From Arion vulgaris (taxonomy: Eukaryota; Mollusca; Gastropoda; Stylommatophora; Arionidae), in contig CM036767.1 in NCBI GenBank assembly GCA_020796225.1, positions 20,528,927 through 20,592,926 of the forward strand: a stretch of 64,000 nt of DNA, read 5' to 3'. The translations under genes were made by a program, and so were the position numbers. This document shows positions 32,826 through 42,014 of the stretch, in pieces (within the stretch, counting starts at the first letter, position 1; every line of letters begins with the position of its first letter). The notes beneath the pieces were generated by a model. The model saw only the letters and a program-made list of their open reading frames with translations. It searched no databases and was not told the DNA's origin.

Positions 32826-33030
32826 TGATATAGGGGGAGACTGCAGTAAAACTATGACAAAAAAGCGAAACACGTAATAACAAAATATTTACAAAATACA
32901 ATGACAATACATAGCAACGTTTCGACCAAAAGGTCTTTATCAAGCAAACGATATAACAGTAGTGACGTATTTCGCAGCACACTACATATAGACTACGACA
33001 GAGATGCATTCCAACGGGCAGAAAATGAAA
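32826..33030 (-). mobile_element. Penelope-like element 3' end
   Basis: ACTGCAGTAAAACTATGAC, AACGTTTCGACCAAAAGGTC, TTTATCAAGCAAACGATATA. Lies about 280 bp upstream of the eIF3b start codon, so it may overlap that gene's promoter. Confidence 0.75.
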
Positions 33031-33119
33031 ATCTGTAATACATGTTTGTTATCTAGAGTTGGCTGTGGTCTGCCTCTGGGACCCTGCCCTCTAACATGAC
33101 CTTCTTAAACTAGATTACA

Positions 33120-33300
33120 GTTGGTCGTGCCTCTAATGTTATGTTATATTTACAGCAGATCTGCGATATCTGTGTCATTCGAAAGATAATAATCGATTTC
33201 GTCATGCGCTTTTATTGTTGGAATTTGTTCCTCCAATTGTTTCATGATGGTAGATTTTGTGGTAATTAAATTTAACTTTTTATATCCAAAATCTTATCAC
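33120..33300. repeat. dispersed repeat shared with 8330-8510
   Basis: CAGCAGATCTGCGATATCTG and GTTTCATGATGGTAGATTTT correspond to the 8.3-kb copy. It follows a Penelope-like tail here. Confidence 0.45.
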
Positions 33301-33430
33301 GGGCAGCGGTATGCAGCCTACTCTTATAGTGATTGTTGTCCGCAAAAAAATATTTGACGTGTAAAGTTTGCGCATGGTACCTCCGTGGTTTTCGTTCATC
33401 TCCGGTAAAACTAGACACTTCGAGTTCGAC

Positions 33431-33745
33431 TATATCTACACTCAACACCGCACACAAGCGGGGGTTGGTGTAGGCATCATCATCAGGTGCTGTGCCGGTC
33501 ATGGATCTCCACAAATTTCTGTAGGTTATATCTACACTCAACACCGACTGGGATGACAAATTGCTGGGATTTGTTTTCCTTTTTCATCTTAGAAGTTAAA
33601 ACAAAACACATGCATTTCAGCGCGAAAGGCCAGCGTCTAACCTCCACATTAGAGAGAAGTAGGCGTACACCTACAGAAATTTGTGGAGATCCATGACCGG
33701 CACAGCACCTGATGATGATGCCTACACCAACCCCCGCTTGTGTGC
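33431..33745. repeat. perfect 77-bp inverted repeat with flanking direct repeat
   Basis: Arms 33450-33526 and 33669-33745 are perfect complements. The left arm is bracketed by TATATCTACACTCAACACCG at 33431-33450 and again at 33527-33546. See findings. Confidence 0.9.
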
Positions 33746-34140
33746 TATCCACTTTACTATACGGATACGAATGCTGGAGAATGACAGAACAAGATAGGTC
33801 CAAGCTCTCCTCCTTCCATACAATGTGTCTGTGAAAGATCCTACACGTTTTGGCCAAATACTATCTCAAACTAAGAACTGTTTGCAACAAAACTGTCAAC
33901 AAAAGAATATGAGCACCCATCATCCAAAATAGACGCTGGAGATGGATCGGACATGTGATATACATGGAGACTAACTCTGTTACGAAAACTGCACTGAGAT
34001 GGACACCAGAGGGTAAACAAAAATGCAGAAAACCCAAAACAACCTGGAGGAGAACAACCACTTAAAGAAATTAATCACAGCTGGAACACAATACAGAGGA
34101 AGGTCAAGAATAGAGAATAGTCTTTCTAGTGAGTATGACT
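33745..34140 (+). mobile_element. LINE RT C-terminal remnant (WTPEGK family), copy 3
   Basis: [33 protein letters not shown]. Best preserved member of this family here. Confidence 0.75.
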
Positions 34141-34203
34141 ATCATCATGCCACAGATTAGTGTAATGCATAAGTGTTTGCCTATGGGCTCGCACACAAAA
34201 GGG
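34122..34203 (+). mobile_element. SINE-G, truncated
   Basis: TCTTTCTAGTGAGTATGACT, GATTAGTGTAATGCATAAGT, GGGTTGTGGGTTTTTC; the rest is absent and SINE-B follows. Confidence 0.5.
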
Positions 34204-34209
34204 TTGTGG

Positions 34210-34470
34210 GTTTTTCTTCTTCGAACACCCCATATCGACCACTTGTTAAACCAGTCTTGTGATTTGTATGTGATGTGAGTCTAAGAGCGATTATACATTG
34301 TGCCAGTTATGCGCGATCAAGTAGGCCAGCACTTCTGATTTCTGTGACGCTTTTTATTTACTAGGTAGCTTCCTAGGCCCATACCTCAGTCGCCTCCTTA
34401 CAACATGCCTTGTAGGTCACAGTGTTACTATTCTTTGCTCCCCTTGTGAGCCCGGCAACACACAGGCGGG
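34210..34470 (-). mobile_element. SINE-B between two SINE-G copies
   Basis: TTCTTCGAACACCCCATATC to CGGCAACACACAGGCGGG. Full-length. Confidence 0.8.
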
Positions 34471-34471
34471 T

Positions 34472-34690
34472 CTTTCTAGTGAGTAGCAATATCATCATAG
34501 GGCGGATTAGTGTAATGTATAAGTGTTGTCTATCGATTCAGACACAGGGTTGTGGGTTCATTTCCACACTTGATGTTCCACACACAAGGAAAGGAATTGG
34601 CCCTTCTACCTCCTGCACACTACGGTCTAAAAATGTGAAATGACTTCTAACCCTAAGGTCTGAAAAGACTGCAGGAAATTTTATTTATTA
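34472..34690 (+). mobile_element. SINE-G, tRNA-derived
   Basis: A-box region TCTAGTGAGTAGCAATATCA and B box GGGTTCATTTCC, then a body ending GTCTGAAAAGACTGCAGG. Confidence 0.6.
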
Positions 34691-35047
34691 ATGACTGTCA
34701 TCGTCTTTATACAGCTTTCCCAAAAGCACATAAAGCAGAGACAAAAAATACCCACTCACTTCGATCTTGTGCCTTTCTTTCTACCATAACCCTTTGAACC
34801 CTGGTCACCTGTACCTTAAAATCCCTTTCCTGGAGCTCCTGAGCAAAAACAGTCTACATCAGAGTTATATTAAAACACGATAATTTAGCACTCTTAAGTG
34901 CTCTATAATTTGTTATGGTAGGTACCTCAATCACCTCCGTTATTCCTGCTTATTATATATTTGCAGAATACTAAACTTTAAAATTTACTTGATTTAATAT
35001 GTGGGCTCTATGAAGATTTTTCTCCATATTGAACATATATGGCTTGA

Positions 35048-35719
35048 ATATCAATAGATTAAAACACTTCTTTGTCATCTAAATGATCATTTAACTCACT
35101 TTCTATATCCTTATCAGAATAATCATATTCTAAGCCTAATTTATCTTCAGATTCATTCAAAATAAGTTCCACAGCTTGCAGTTAGGGGTCTCTGTGGCTA
35201 AGTGGTTAAGCCCTTTGCCTTGTGAGTCTAAAGTCATTGGTTTGAATCTCCACCATGCTGTTCTGTTCACGAGTGCAGTTTTTCCAGAGACCCCTAGGAT
35301 TGTTGCTGGAGCTACGGAGTTTGTGCTTTGTGCAATACTCTCTGGCATGCCATTTCTGCAGAGAGGGACCGAGCCAGATGGGGTAAAACCCGGTGCAATG
35401 AAGTCGATCCTTCGGCTTAAAAACCCTTTAAATCAACAGCTTGCTCCGTTATACTTTTAGAATGACCATTTCCGAAAATGATCTTTTTAACATGAAAATA
35501 CTTAACTAATTACCATATCAGTACAAAAAAATCACACAAATTCTTCCGTCATCTCGCAAAATCATGTAGAACATGTGACTTGTCGTCACATTTGTACACA
35601 ATTTATTTTCAAATACCGAAAAATAGGGACAAAATATTCTCAGACCTATAAATCGGGAGCTTGGGATATGCACTTATATTCAATCTCGAAATATCGGGAG
35701 CCTGGGTTCTAAGAGTTAA
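35048..35719 (-). mobile_element. piggyBac-like 5' end and N-terminal coding relic, split by a SINE
   Basis: Begins TTAACTCTTAGAACCC at 35719 on the minus strand. Further in, rejoining across the SINE, is an acidic frame with SITEQAVELILNESEDKL and YSDKDIESELNDHL, like the Asp/Glu-rich N-terminus of piggyBac transposases, then a stop. The catalytic core and other end are missing. Confidence 0.55.
35186..35435 (+). mobile_element. SINE-H, tRNA-derived, inserted in the piggyBac-like relic
   Basis: A box TGGCTAAGTGG is a consensus match; B box GGTTTGAATCTC follows at normal spacing. ACAGCTTGC on both sides is a probable 9-bp target duplication. Confidence 0.75.
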
Positions 35720-35822
35720 ACCTAATCCTATGAGAGAGAGAGAGCTTTGCTAAAAATGTTTGTCTCCTTGTGCCCCTATGCCTCCTTTTTTCCTATCGTC
35801 TTAGTATGACTAAACATCGTGA

Positions 35823-36395
35823 TTGCACTCCTCTGGATTCTATCAGCAAAGTCGAGAAGGGGTAGTTGGCGCTTGGGCAACTCAGCTACTCCATAAAAAT
35901 TGCCCAGGCATGCAACACACTTTGATGAGACAGCAACATCTGAGATTGCTGGGATATGTGTGTTGTATGAGCGATGGTAGAATCCCAAAGGATATTCTAT
36001 ATTGTCAACTCACAACAGGTACTAGACAACATGGCTGCCCATTACTACGCCTCATTGACACCTGCAAACGTGATCTAAGTTCATGCAGCATAGACAAAGA
36101 AAATTGGGAGCGGTTGGCCAAAGACAGACAAGCATGGCGGGCGGCAGTGAAGGGAAAAACAAAAGAAAAGAAAAACACCATCACATATGGAGGCAAAAGA
36201 GAGGGCAGAGAGAGCATCCTATGTATCAGCTCCAGTTTTACCTGGAGCAACTGTGGCAAGGATTGCCACTCCAGAATAGGTCATTACAGCGACAAGAAAT
36301 GTTGTGATTCAGCACAGAACAAACTATGCAACACAAAACCTATAGTCTCCGGAGACAAAGAGTCTGATGAACGAAATATGACTAAGACAAATTAA
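35823..36395 (+). mobile_element. LINE ORF2 C-terminus, 190-residue open frame
   Basis: Reads HLRLLGYVCCMSDGRIPKDI, YCQLTTGTRQHGCPLLRLID, CKRDLSSCSIDKENWERLAK, then a zinc-knuckle-like CGKDCHSRIGHYSDKKC. The longest intact retrotransposon frame here; relatives with this C-terminal finger are common in animal genomes. Confidence 0.75.
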
Positions 36396-36649
36396 ATGAC
36401 TGCACAGCATCTGTTGCAAATGTGCCAAGTACATCATCATTATCATGTGCCAAATATATATGATAAATGGCAAAAAAACACCATTTGTAACCAGTACTAC
36501 TCTGGTCATTCTATTTAGAGACACATACTGCGTCAGCCTTACCAGTTTTCTTTGAATATTGGTTACTGAACTGATGTCATAGTACTTAGGGCAGACCAAT
36601 AGGTAGAAAGTCTCACTAAGTAGACAAATGTTATGTTATGTGATCGACA

Positions 36650-37090
36650 TCATGGCACTTTAGGCATTCCCATTCGTGCTCTGTCCTCCGCTGTAGCAGC
36701 TATCACAAAGTCCATTTGCTCACCGTACACATGAAAAGTTTATTAGTATATCTTTTCTCTCTACCATGAAGATGACACTGTCTGGCATGTAAAAACTTAA
36801 TGCCTAATTCTCGAACTTGGTCCAGTGTCTGAGACTCGCTCATGTCACATAAATGAAAGCGTACTGCATTGATATTGGCTCCGTCCATGCTTCTGCCCGC
36901 TTAAGTTGACGCATTGTTTGCAAGAAAGTCAGCACGCTTGTTACCCTGAACTGCAGCATGTCCAGGTGTGTACAGCCAAGTTATTTTCTTGAGATGTGAT
37001 CTCCGAATGATGTCAACCCATTCCACGCGCAGACTTCCAGCTTTAATCCTTTGAAGCATATTCATTGAGTCTGATATGATAATCTTATGG
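36650..37090 (-). mobile_element. LINE RNase H fragment
   Basis: The minus strand reads ITWLYTPGHAAVQGNKRADF, LANNA, QAGRSMDGANINAVRFHLCD. GH--V-GN--AD-LA is the last RNase H motif. Homologous to 55850-56060. Confidence 0.7.
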
Positions 37091-37091
37091 G

Positions 37092-37757
37092 TTAAGGGGG
37101 GATTCTGGTCTTGAAACTTTTTTCGTTGATTTGGTATTAATGTAGAATTTGTATAACAATTTTGAACGATTATGACTTAGAATAGTAGAAAAAAATTAGT
37201 AAAAAAAAATGTCAACGCGTTGCCATGGAAACAATACAAAATGGCCGCTAAGCACAAAATTTCAAATCCCTAAGGCTCTGAAGTTAATGAATATAAATTA
37301 ATTCTGTTTTCACTCTAAGGTGAGCAAGTGTAATATCTACAAAATTACTCATCCTTTTTAGGGTATATTAAATATTACATTTTTATGAATTTTGTGTAAA
37401 CACACACCCCAAAAACAGCTTTTTAAACCAAATTTTGAGGGAATTTTTACCCAAAAATTAATAAAAATTAAATATTTAATATATCCTAAAAATCATGTGT
37501 AATATTTTAGATATTACAATTACGTACTTAGAGTGAAAACAGAATTCATTTACATTCATTAGATTCAGAGCCTTAGGGATTTGAAATTTTGTTTTAGGTG
37601 CCATTTGTATTGTTTCCATGGCAACACTTTGACATTTTTTAAAAACAATTTTTTCTACTATTCTAAGTCATACTCTTTCAAAATGCTTATACAAATTTTA
37701 TATTAATATGAAAACAACGAAAATAGCTTCTTGATTTTCAAGACCGAATCCCCTTAA
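37092..37757. mobile_element. TTAA-flanked foldback element, 666 bp
   Basis: Starts TTAAGGGGGGATTCTGGTCT and ends AGACCGAATCCCCTTAA. The two halves are diverged inverted copies of about 300 bp; each has GTTTCCATGGCAAC (or its complement) and AGAGTGAAAACAGAATT-type blocks. Non-coding. Target TTAA fits piggyBac-like mobilisation. Confidence 0.8.
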
Positions 37758-37837
37758 CCTGGCTCGAGGCAAAACAAGATCGGAGAAAAGAAGGAAGAAA
37801 GAAAGTTATATTTACAACAAATGTCTAAAACATCTTC

Positions 37838-38085
37838 TTGACGCTCCATATCAACCACTTGTCAACCACTCTGTGTGATTTGTATGTGATCTGAGCCTAA
37901 GAACGATTGTAAGTTGTGCCAGTTATGAGCCTACAAGTAGGCCAGCACATCTGATTTCAGCGCTGCTTTTTATTTACTAGGGTAGCATCCCTAGGGCCTA
38001 CATTAGTCACCTCTTCTGACATGCATTGTATGTTGCAGTGGTACTATTATTTGCTTCCTTGCGGCCCGACACCACACATGCGATC
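37838..38085 (-). mobile_element. SINE-B
   Basis: CTTGACGCTCCATATCAACC, ATGAGCCTACAAGTAGGCCA, GCAGTGGTACTATTATTTGC. Full-length, moderately diverged. Confidence 0.85.
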
Positions 38086-38589
38086 TAAAACGTTCTCAAA
38101 CTTCTAAAACGTTCTCAAACTTAGTCATGTTAATTTATTCACATTTATAAATAAAAAAAAAAACCTGGAGTATTGGCATTTAGACTGTGTAATTATGTAA
38201 CAAATACAAGAAAATAATAATAATTGAGTTACAAATATATTATAGTATTAAATTATTAATCAACACTTTGCATAATTGTACAACTTCATTCAAATAAAAA
38301 AATCACAGTATGTTGGCAAACATGAACACATCTGGGAATGTATCTTTAGAATATATAGTTAAGTAGTTAATTCTCGTCATGTCATGCGGCACACAAGGCA
38401 TTTACAAGGACTCTTTCTACTCATCTTTTTGCAACCTTCAGCACAGTATGTCATATCTCTGTGCATTTTATCCTCTATAGTGCATCTCCGTCTTTCTGGG
38501 TCTTATTTTTTTCTTGTTTTCCTTCCAATATCCAAGTGATGATTGCTCTTGCAAGTATATGAAGAGTTTATTTTCGAAACATGCCAGGT

Positions 38590-38895
38590 GTTGGCAATAG
38601 CGGAGCTGATAACATGCTATGCTACTGATCACGTACCGTGGAAATTCCTGGATTTGAGACCAGCTTGGGCCAAAAACTCTTGAAGTTCCCACGTTAGGTA
38701 GTTGGAAAACAGGAAACCCTGATCTTTTACATGGGGACCTAAATGACAAGTAATTCTGAGTAAGTACGTCGGAGTACGGTTTGCTTGAATGGCGAGGGAC
38801 ATTGGTGATAAGGAAAGCAAATCTTCATGCAAAAATCAGTCAGAGGTGCCATATTAAGCGCCATGACAATGCCTGAATTCACGGCAGAAAAAAAA
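38590..38895 (+). mobile_element. SINE-E
   Basis: GGATTTGAGACCAGCTTGGG (B-box position), TTGCTTGAATGGCGAGGGAC, ATGCAAAAATCAGTCAGAGG, tail AAAAAAAATAAATAATAG. Confidence 0.7.
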
Positions 38896-38964
38896 TAAAT
38901 AATAGAAATAATATCATGTCCCTGCAATTTTCCTAAGGATATTTTCCATGCTCTCTAAACTGGT

Positions 38965-39352
38965 GTCTGCTATGAAGAAGCAAAAACCATCGCCAAAGAG
39001 CACTACAAAGCAAAATGGGATAAAGAACACCCAAAACATAACAAGGACGATAGACATTACCAACTGTCCAGAAGGGACCAGACAGCCATACTTCGCCTCC
39101 GGACGTGTCACAACAGAATAAGACACCACCTGTACACTAAATTCAATATAGGCACAAACGACCTGTGGCTTGGCGAGTATGACAACAGAATATATCCTAC
39201 ACAACTGCCCCCAGTATGCAGACCTGAGAAGAAAGAGGTGGCCTACTTACACCAGCGTCCAAGACAAACTGCATTGCGTGGCTGATAATCTGAGGCAGAC
39301 GGTTGCCTTTATTAGAGAATCCACAATCCCAATCTAGTGTGAATGCAGAAGA
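38965..39352 (+). mobile_element. LINE ORF2 C-terminus
   Basis: KHYKAKWDKEHPKHNKDDRH, YQLSRRDQTAILRLRTCHNR, IRHHLYTKFNIGTNDLWLG; then, one frame over, [32 protein letters not shown] and stop. Confidence 0.75.
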
Positions 39353-39454
39353 AGAAACTGGTGTCTAGGAAAAGTCTACTGTTTGATACTTTGGCCATAA
39401 TTTTTTTCTTTTAGAATATATAAACAGAAATATAGCTTGCATGCATTGAACAAA

Positions 39455-39515
39455 ATCGTGGTTTGTGGTCCACAGTAATCTAAGCGCATGACCAGAGATC
39501 GCTGAAGAAAAAGAA
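39455..39515 (+). mobile_element. LINE 3' tip, same as the 27-kb family
   Basis: GTTTGTGGTCCACAGTAATC and AGATCGCTGAAGAAAAAG, complementary to 27060-27120. Confidence 0.55.
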
Positions 39516-39590
39516 CAAAATCACATTCAGAGACAATAAAAACAGCAAGAAATAGTGGTGGGAAAAACCAAAATAAGTCATTAACTCTTT

Positions 39591-39888
39591 CCACGCTTTA
39601 AGCCGCACACTGCGCCATGGGGAAGTCCGTTGCACGCTTTAAGCCGCACACTGCGCCATAGAGTTGCTTCCTTTTAAGAAGTCTTTCTAGTTTTACTTCT
39701 TCTGTTTTACTTATAGTACTTTTTAACCTTGTTATTCTGTTAGGTTGTCCAGTTTACTTCAATTTAGTATATAATAATATATATATGTTTATTTATTGAT
39801 AAGTAGTTGGGATCGTAATTTTTTTTTTTTACTTCCTTGAATTAACTGCTTAAAAATTGAGGAAATAAATGGGCGTGGAAAGAGTTAA
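39591..39888. mobile_element. TTAA-flanked MITE, perfect 16-bp TIRs
   Basis: TTAACTCTTTCCACGC at 39591 and its exact complement ending at 39888. Near the left end CACGCTTTAAGCCGCACACT then GCGCCAT is repeated in tandem, about 41 bp apart. Confidence 0.85.
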
Positions 39889-40279
39889 AATAATGACTCC
39901 GCTATGTTAAATTTGATACGCAAAATTGAGAAAATCGGAAGTATTGAGAACAAAAACAGGTCTGCCACCAACAAAAATGGGCTTAATATATACATAGTTT
40001 AAAGTAAAATTCAATTGTTCATGATTATAATACAAAATAACCGTTTAATTAAAAGTAGCCTGAAAGTCCATGCAAACTGAGGTCCTAATTAGCACTTTGT
40101 TGACCAAATTCGAAGGTAGTTGAATCACATAGTACTGTGATAGCATAAGGTAACCATGCAGATAGTATTCTCAAATGACATTTATTTCCAAAATGGCAGC
40201 CCCATTGAATTACCTTTGAATGTTAGGAGTTGAAATGTGTAAGAAATTGAGTTTCAAAACAATGAGTGATTATGAAACT

Positions 40280-40700
40280 AACATGTGCTTCTGATTGATT
40301 GGACCATCATCATTGTACTTTGATGAGTAACCATGTGTGCTCCGATCTCTCTTACACAGGAAGATCTCAGTGGCAGTGCACAATCTCCGTAGAACCAGTG
40401 AGGATCTCTGAAGTAATTTAGAATATGGTAAAAATATTTTGTAGGCATTAAAAAAACCTTTCTAATGAATTTTGCCAGGGCAGTGGTTTTCCAGACTGCT
40501 CGTCTCAATTTTGAACTGCCAAGGGTTCTTGTATGTTCATTACTTGAACACGGAACCTATGTTTTATCGTTCGTCTCCGATAGGACTTCGATCTCACCGA
40601 TACTGAGATCAGGGATTTCTGGAAAAACTTCCCGATGGCTCCACGAGGGAACGAACTAAGTAACTTTGTAATGAGAGGCGAGCACCTAACCCTCTACGCA
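40280..40700. repeat. dispersed repeat, partner at 50330-50460 and 2940-3010
   Basis: GATTGATTGGACCATCATCA, GAGTAACCATGTGTGCTC, ACACAGGAAGATCTCAG are shared with 50.3 kb. The 3' part (ACCTAACCCTCTACGCACAG) recurs at 2990-3020. Family unknown. Confidence 0.5.
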
Positions 40701-41165
40701 CAGAGACCATTGAAATGTGCTTCTGACAGTTTCAGAAACAGATAAGAAATAATGATACGGACAAGTGGCTGTATGAATAGGCAGATTCATTTTTATACAC
40801 ATGACCATCGCAAGATTCTTCTTTAAAGAAAGATTGTTAACAATGTTAAATAAATTGCTATATAATGCATCACTCCTACACCCATATACATTCATAGATG
40901 AAGGTTTCTTACAAAGATGCAAAAGACATTGGTGGCTTCCTGCTTCTATTGAGGCAGAAAATGGGATGACCAATTGGCTTTCATCTCTCCCTGTCCAATA
41001 GGAAACGCTACTGTTTTCTGCCTGGAAAATCAGACTAGACTGTTGAACACAAATGTAAAATATTCTATGGTACATAATCAAGAATATCACAAACTGCAGA
41101 TATTCATGAAGACATGTCTCCATGGCTACCAGTAATAACAAACACAAACTTTCAGAAGAGCACAA
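40686..41165 (-). other. unidentified 159-residue ORF
   Basis: Open on the minus strand without stops: FQAENSSVSYWTGRDESQLV, IPFSASIEAGSHQCLLHLCK. No domain recognised. It lies in the gene-poor stretch downstream of Cdk1 and is more likely transposon-derived than a gene. Confidence 0.25.
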
Positions 41166-41250
41166 GACAGTAGCCAGTAGTGCTGGAAATAGAAAGATAG
41201 CGACGATGAGAAAAACAACAATGTAGCTAGATATGCATTAGACTGGAACC

Positions 41251-41328
41251 TTAACTCTTAGTGGACCAGGGCAAAGACATTATAGAGTAAAACGCCACTT
41301 GTGTGGCACCTGGTCCACAAGGAGTTAA
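41251..41328. mobile_element. TTAA-flanked mini-MITE, copy 4
   Basis: TTAACTCTTAGTGGACCAGG ... CCTGGTCCACAAGGAGTTAA, 78 bp: near-perfect 20-bp inverted ends. Confidence 0.82.
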
Positions 41329-41464
41329 AAGGAAGAGAAGAGTGAAGAAAAAGTAGATTGTCAAGAACTCCAACAAAAAAGTATAAATCAGAGTGACAGT
41401 TACAGCTCTCTCCTTCCCTGGACCAAGTCTAGAAGTGAGACAAAGAAGATGAATGATGCAAAAC

Positions 41465-41710
41465 AAAATGGAGTCGCAGTTAGCAAAGGTGATAATATGC
41501 TGCGGTAGTGACCATGTGCTGTGGAAATTCTGGGGGTCAAGGCCATGGGCCAAACATTATTGATGTGCACACGGTATGCAGCTGGACTACAGGAGGTTCT
41601 GATCCTTTACTTGAAGATACTGATAAGGAAAGAAAGCATTCATGCAAAAATCAATAAGAGGTGCCATGACTTTGCCTGAATTCATTATGCGCGAATAAAT
41701 AAAGAAAGAA
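41465..41710 (+). mobile_element. SINE-E
   Basis: TGCTGCGGTAGTGACCATGT, GGTTCTGATCCTTTACTTGA, ATGCAAAAATCAATAAGAGG, tail of GAAAGAAAAG type. Ends about 175 bp downstream of the Cdk1 stop. Confidence 0.6.
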
Positions 41711-41885
41711 AAGTCAAACAAAATAATAATAATAGTCCTGGAAGAAATAATGCGAACTAAAAGTAGCAGATAACCATGGGTAAAAAAATAATTCAGAAGG
41801 CAGAGAAAAAATACGGAAGCAAAGACTGACAAAAAAGTGGGTCTTCTGTTAGTATGCAATCATAAATGAACTTTCCATTATAATT

Positions 41886-42014
41886 TCATTCTTGCAGTTC
41901 CATTGAGATGAAATTTCTGGCAGGCAGAGTTGATTTATCTAAGTTTGAAAAGCATCTGTGTTCTAGAATGTCTTTGGCTGATATCCTATGAGCTGGATCG
42001 TAGATAAGCATTTT
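41886..42014 (-). CDS. Cdk1: Cdk1 exon 7 (stop codon)
   Basis: Acceptor TCTCATTAG. Encodes [20 protein letters not shown], then [20 protein letters not shown], then QE and TGA at 41888-41886. The 3' UTR and poly(A) site downstream were not resolved. Confidence 0.95.
   Translation of the reverse strand, partial: KMLIYDPAHRISAKDILEHRCFSNLDKSTLPARNFISMELQE

Noticed and set aside
33483..33857. 124-residue minus-strand ORF
   Set aside because: Spans the inverted repeat and a LINE on the opposite strand; the open frame is a by-product of the palindrome.
35186..35260. tRNA-like sequence with consensus A box
   Set aside because: No cloverleaf; flanked by a 9-bp target duplication and followed by a SINE body.
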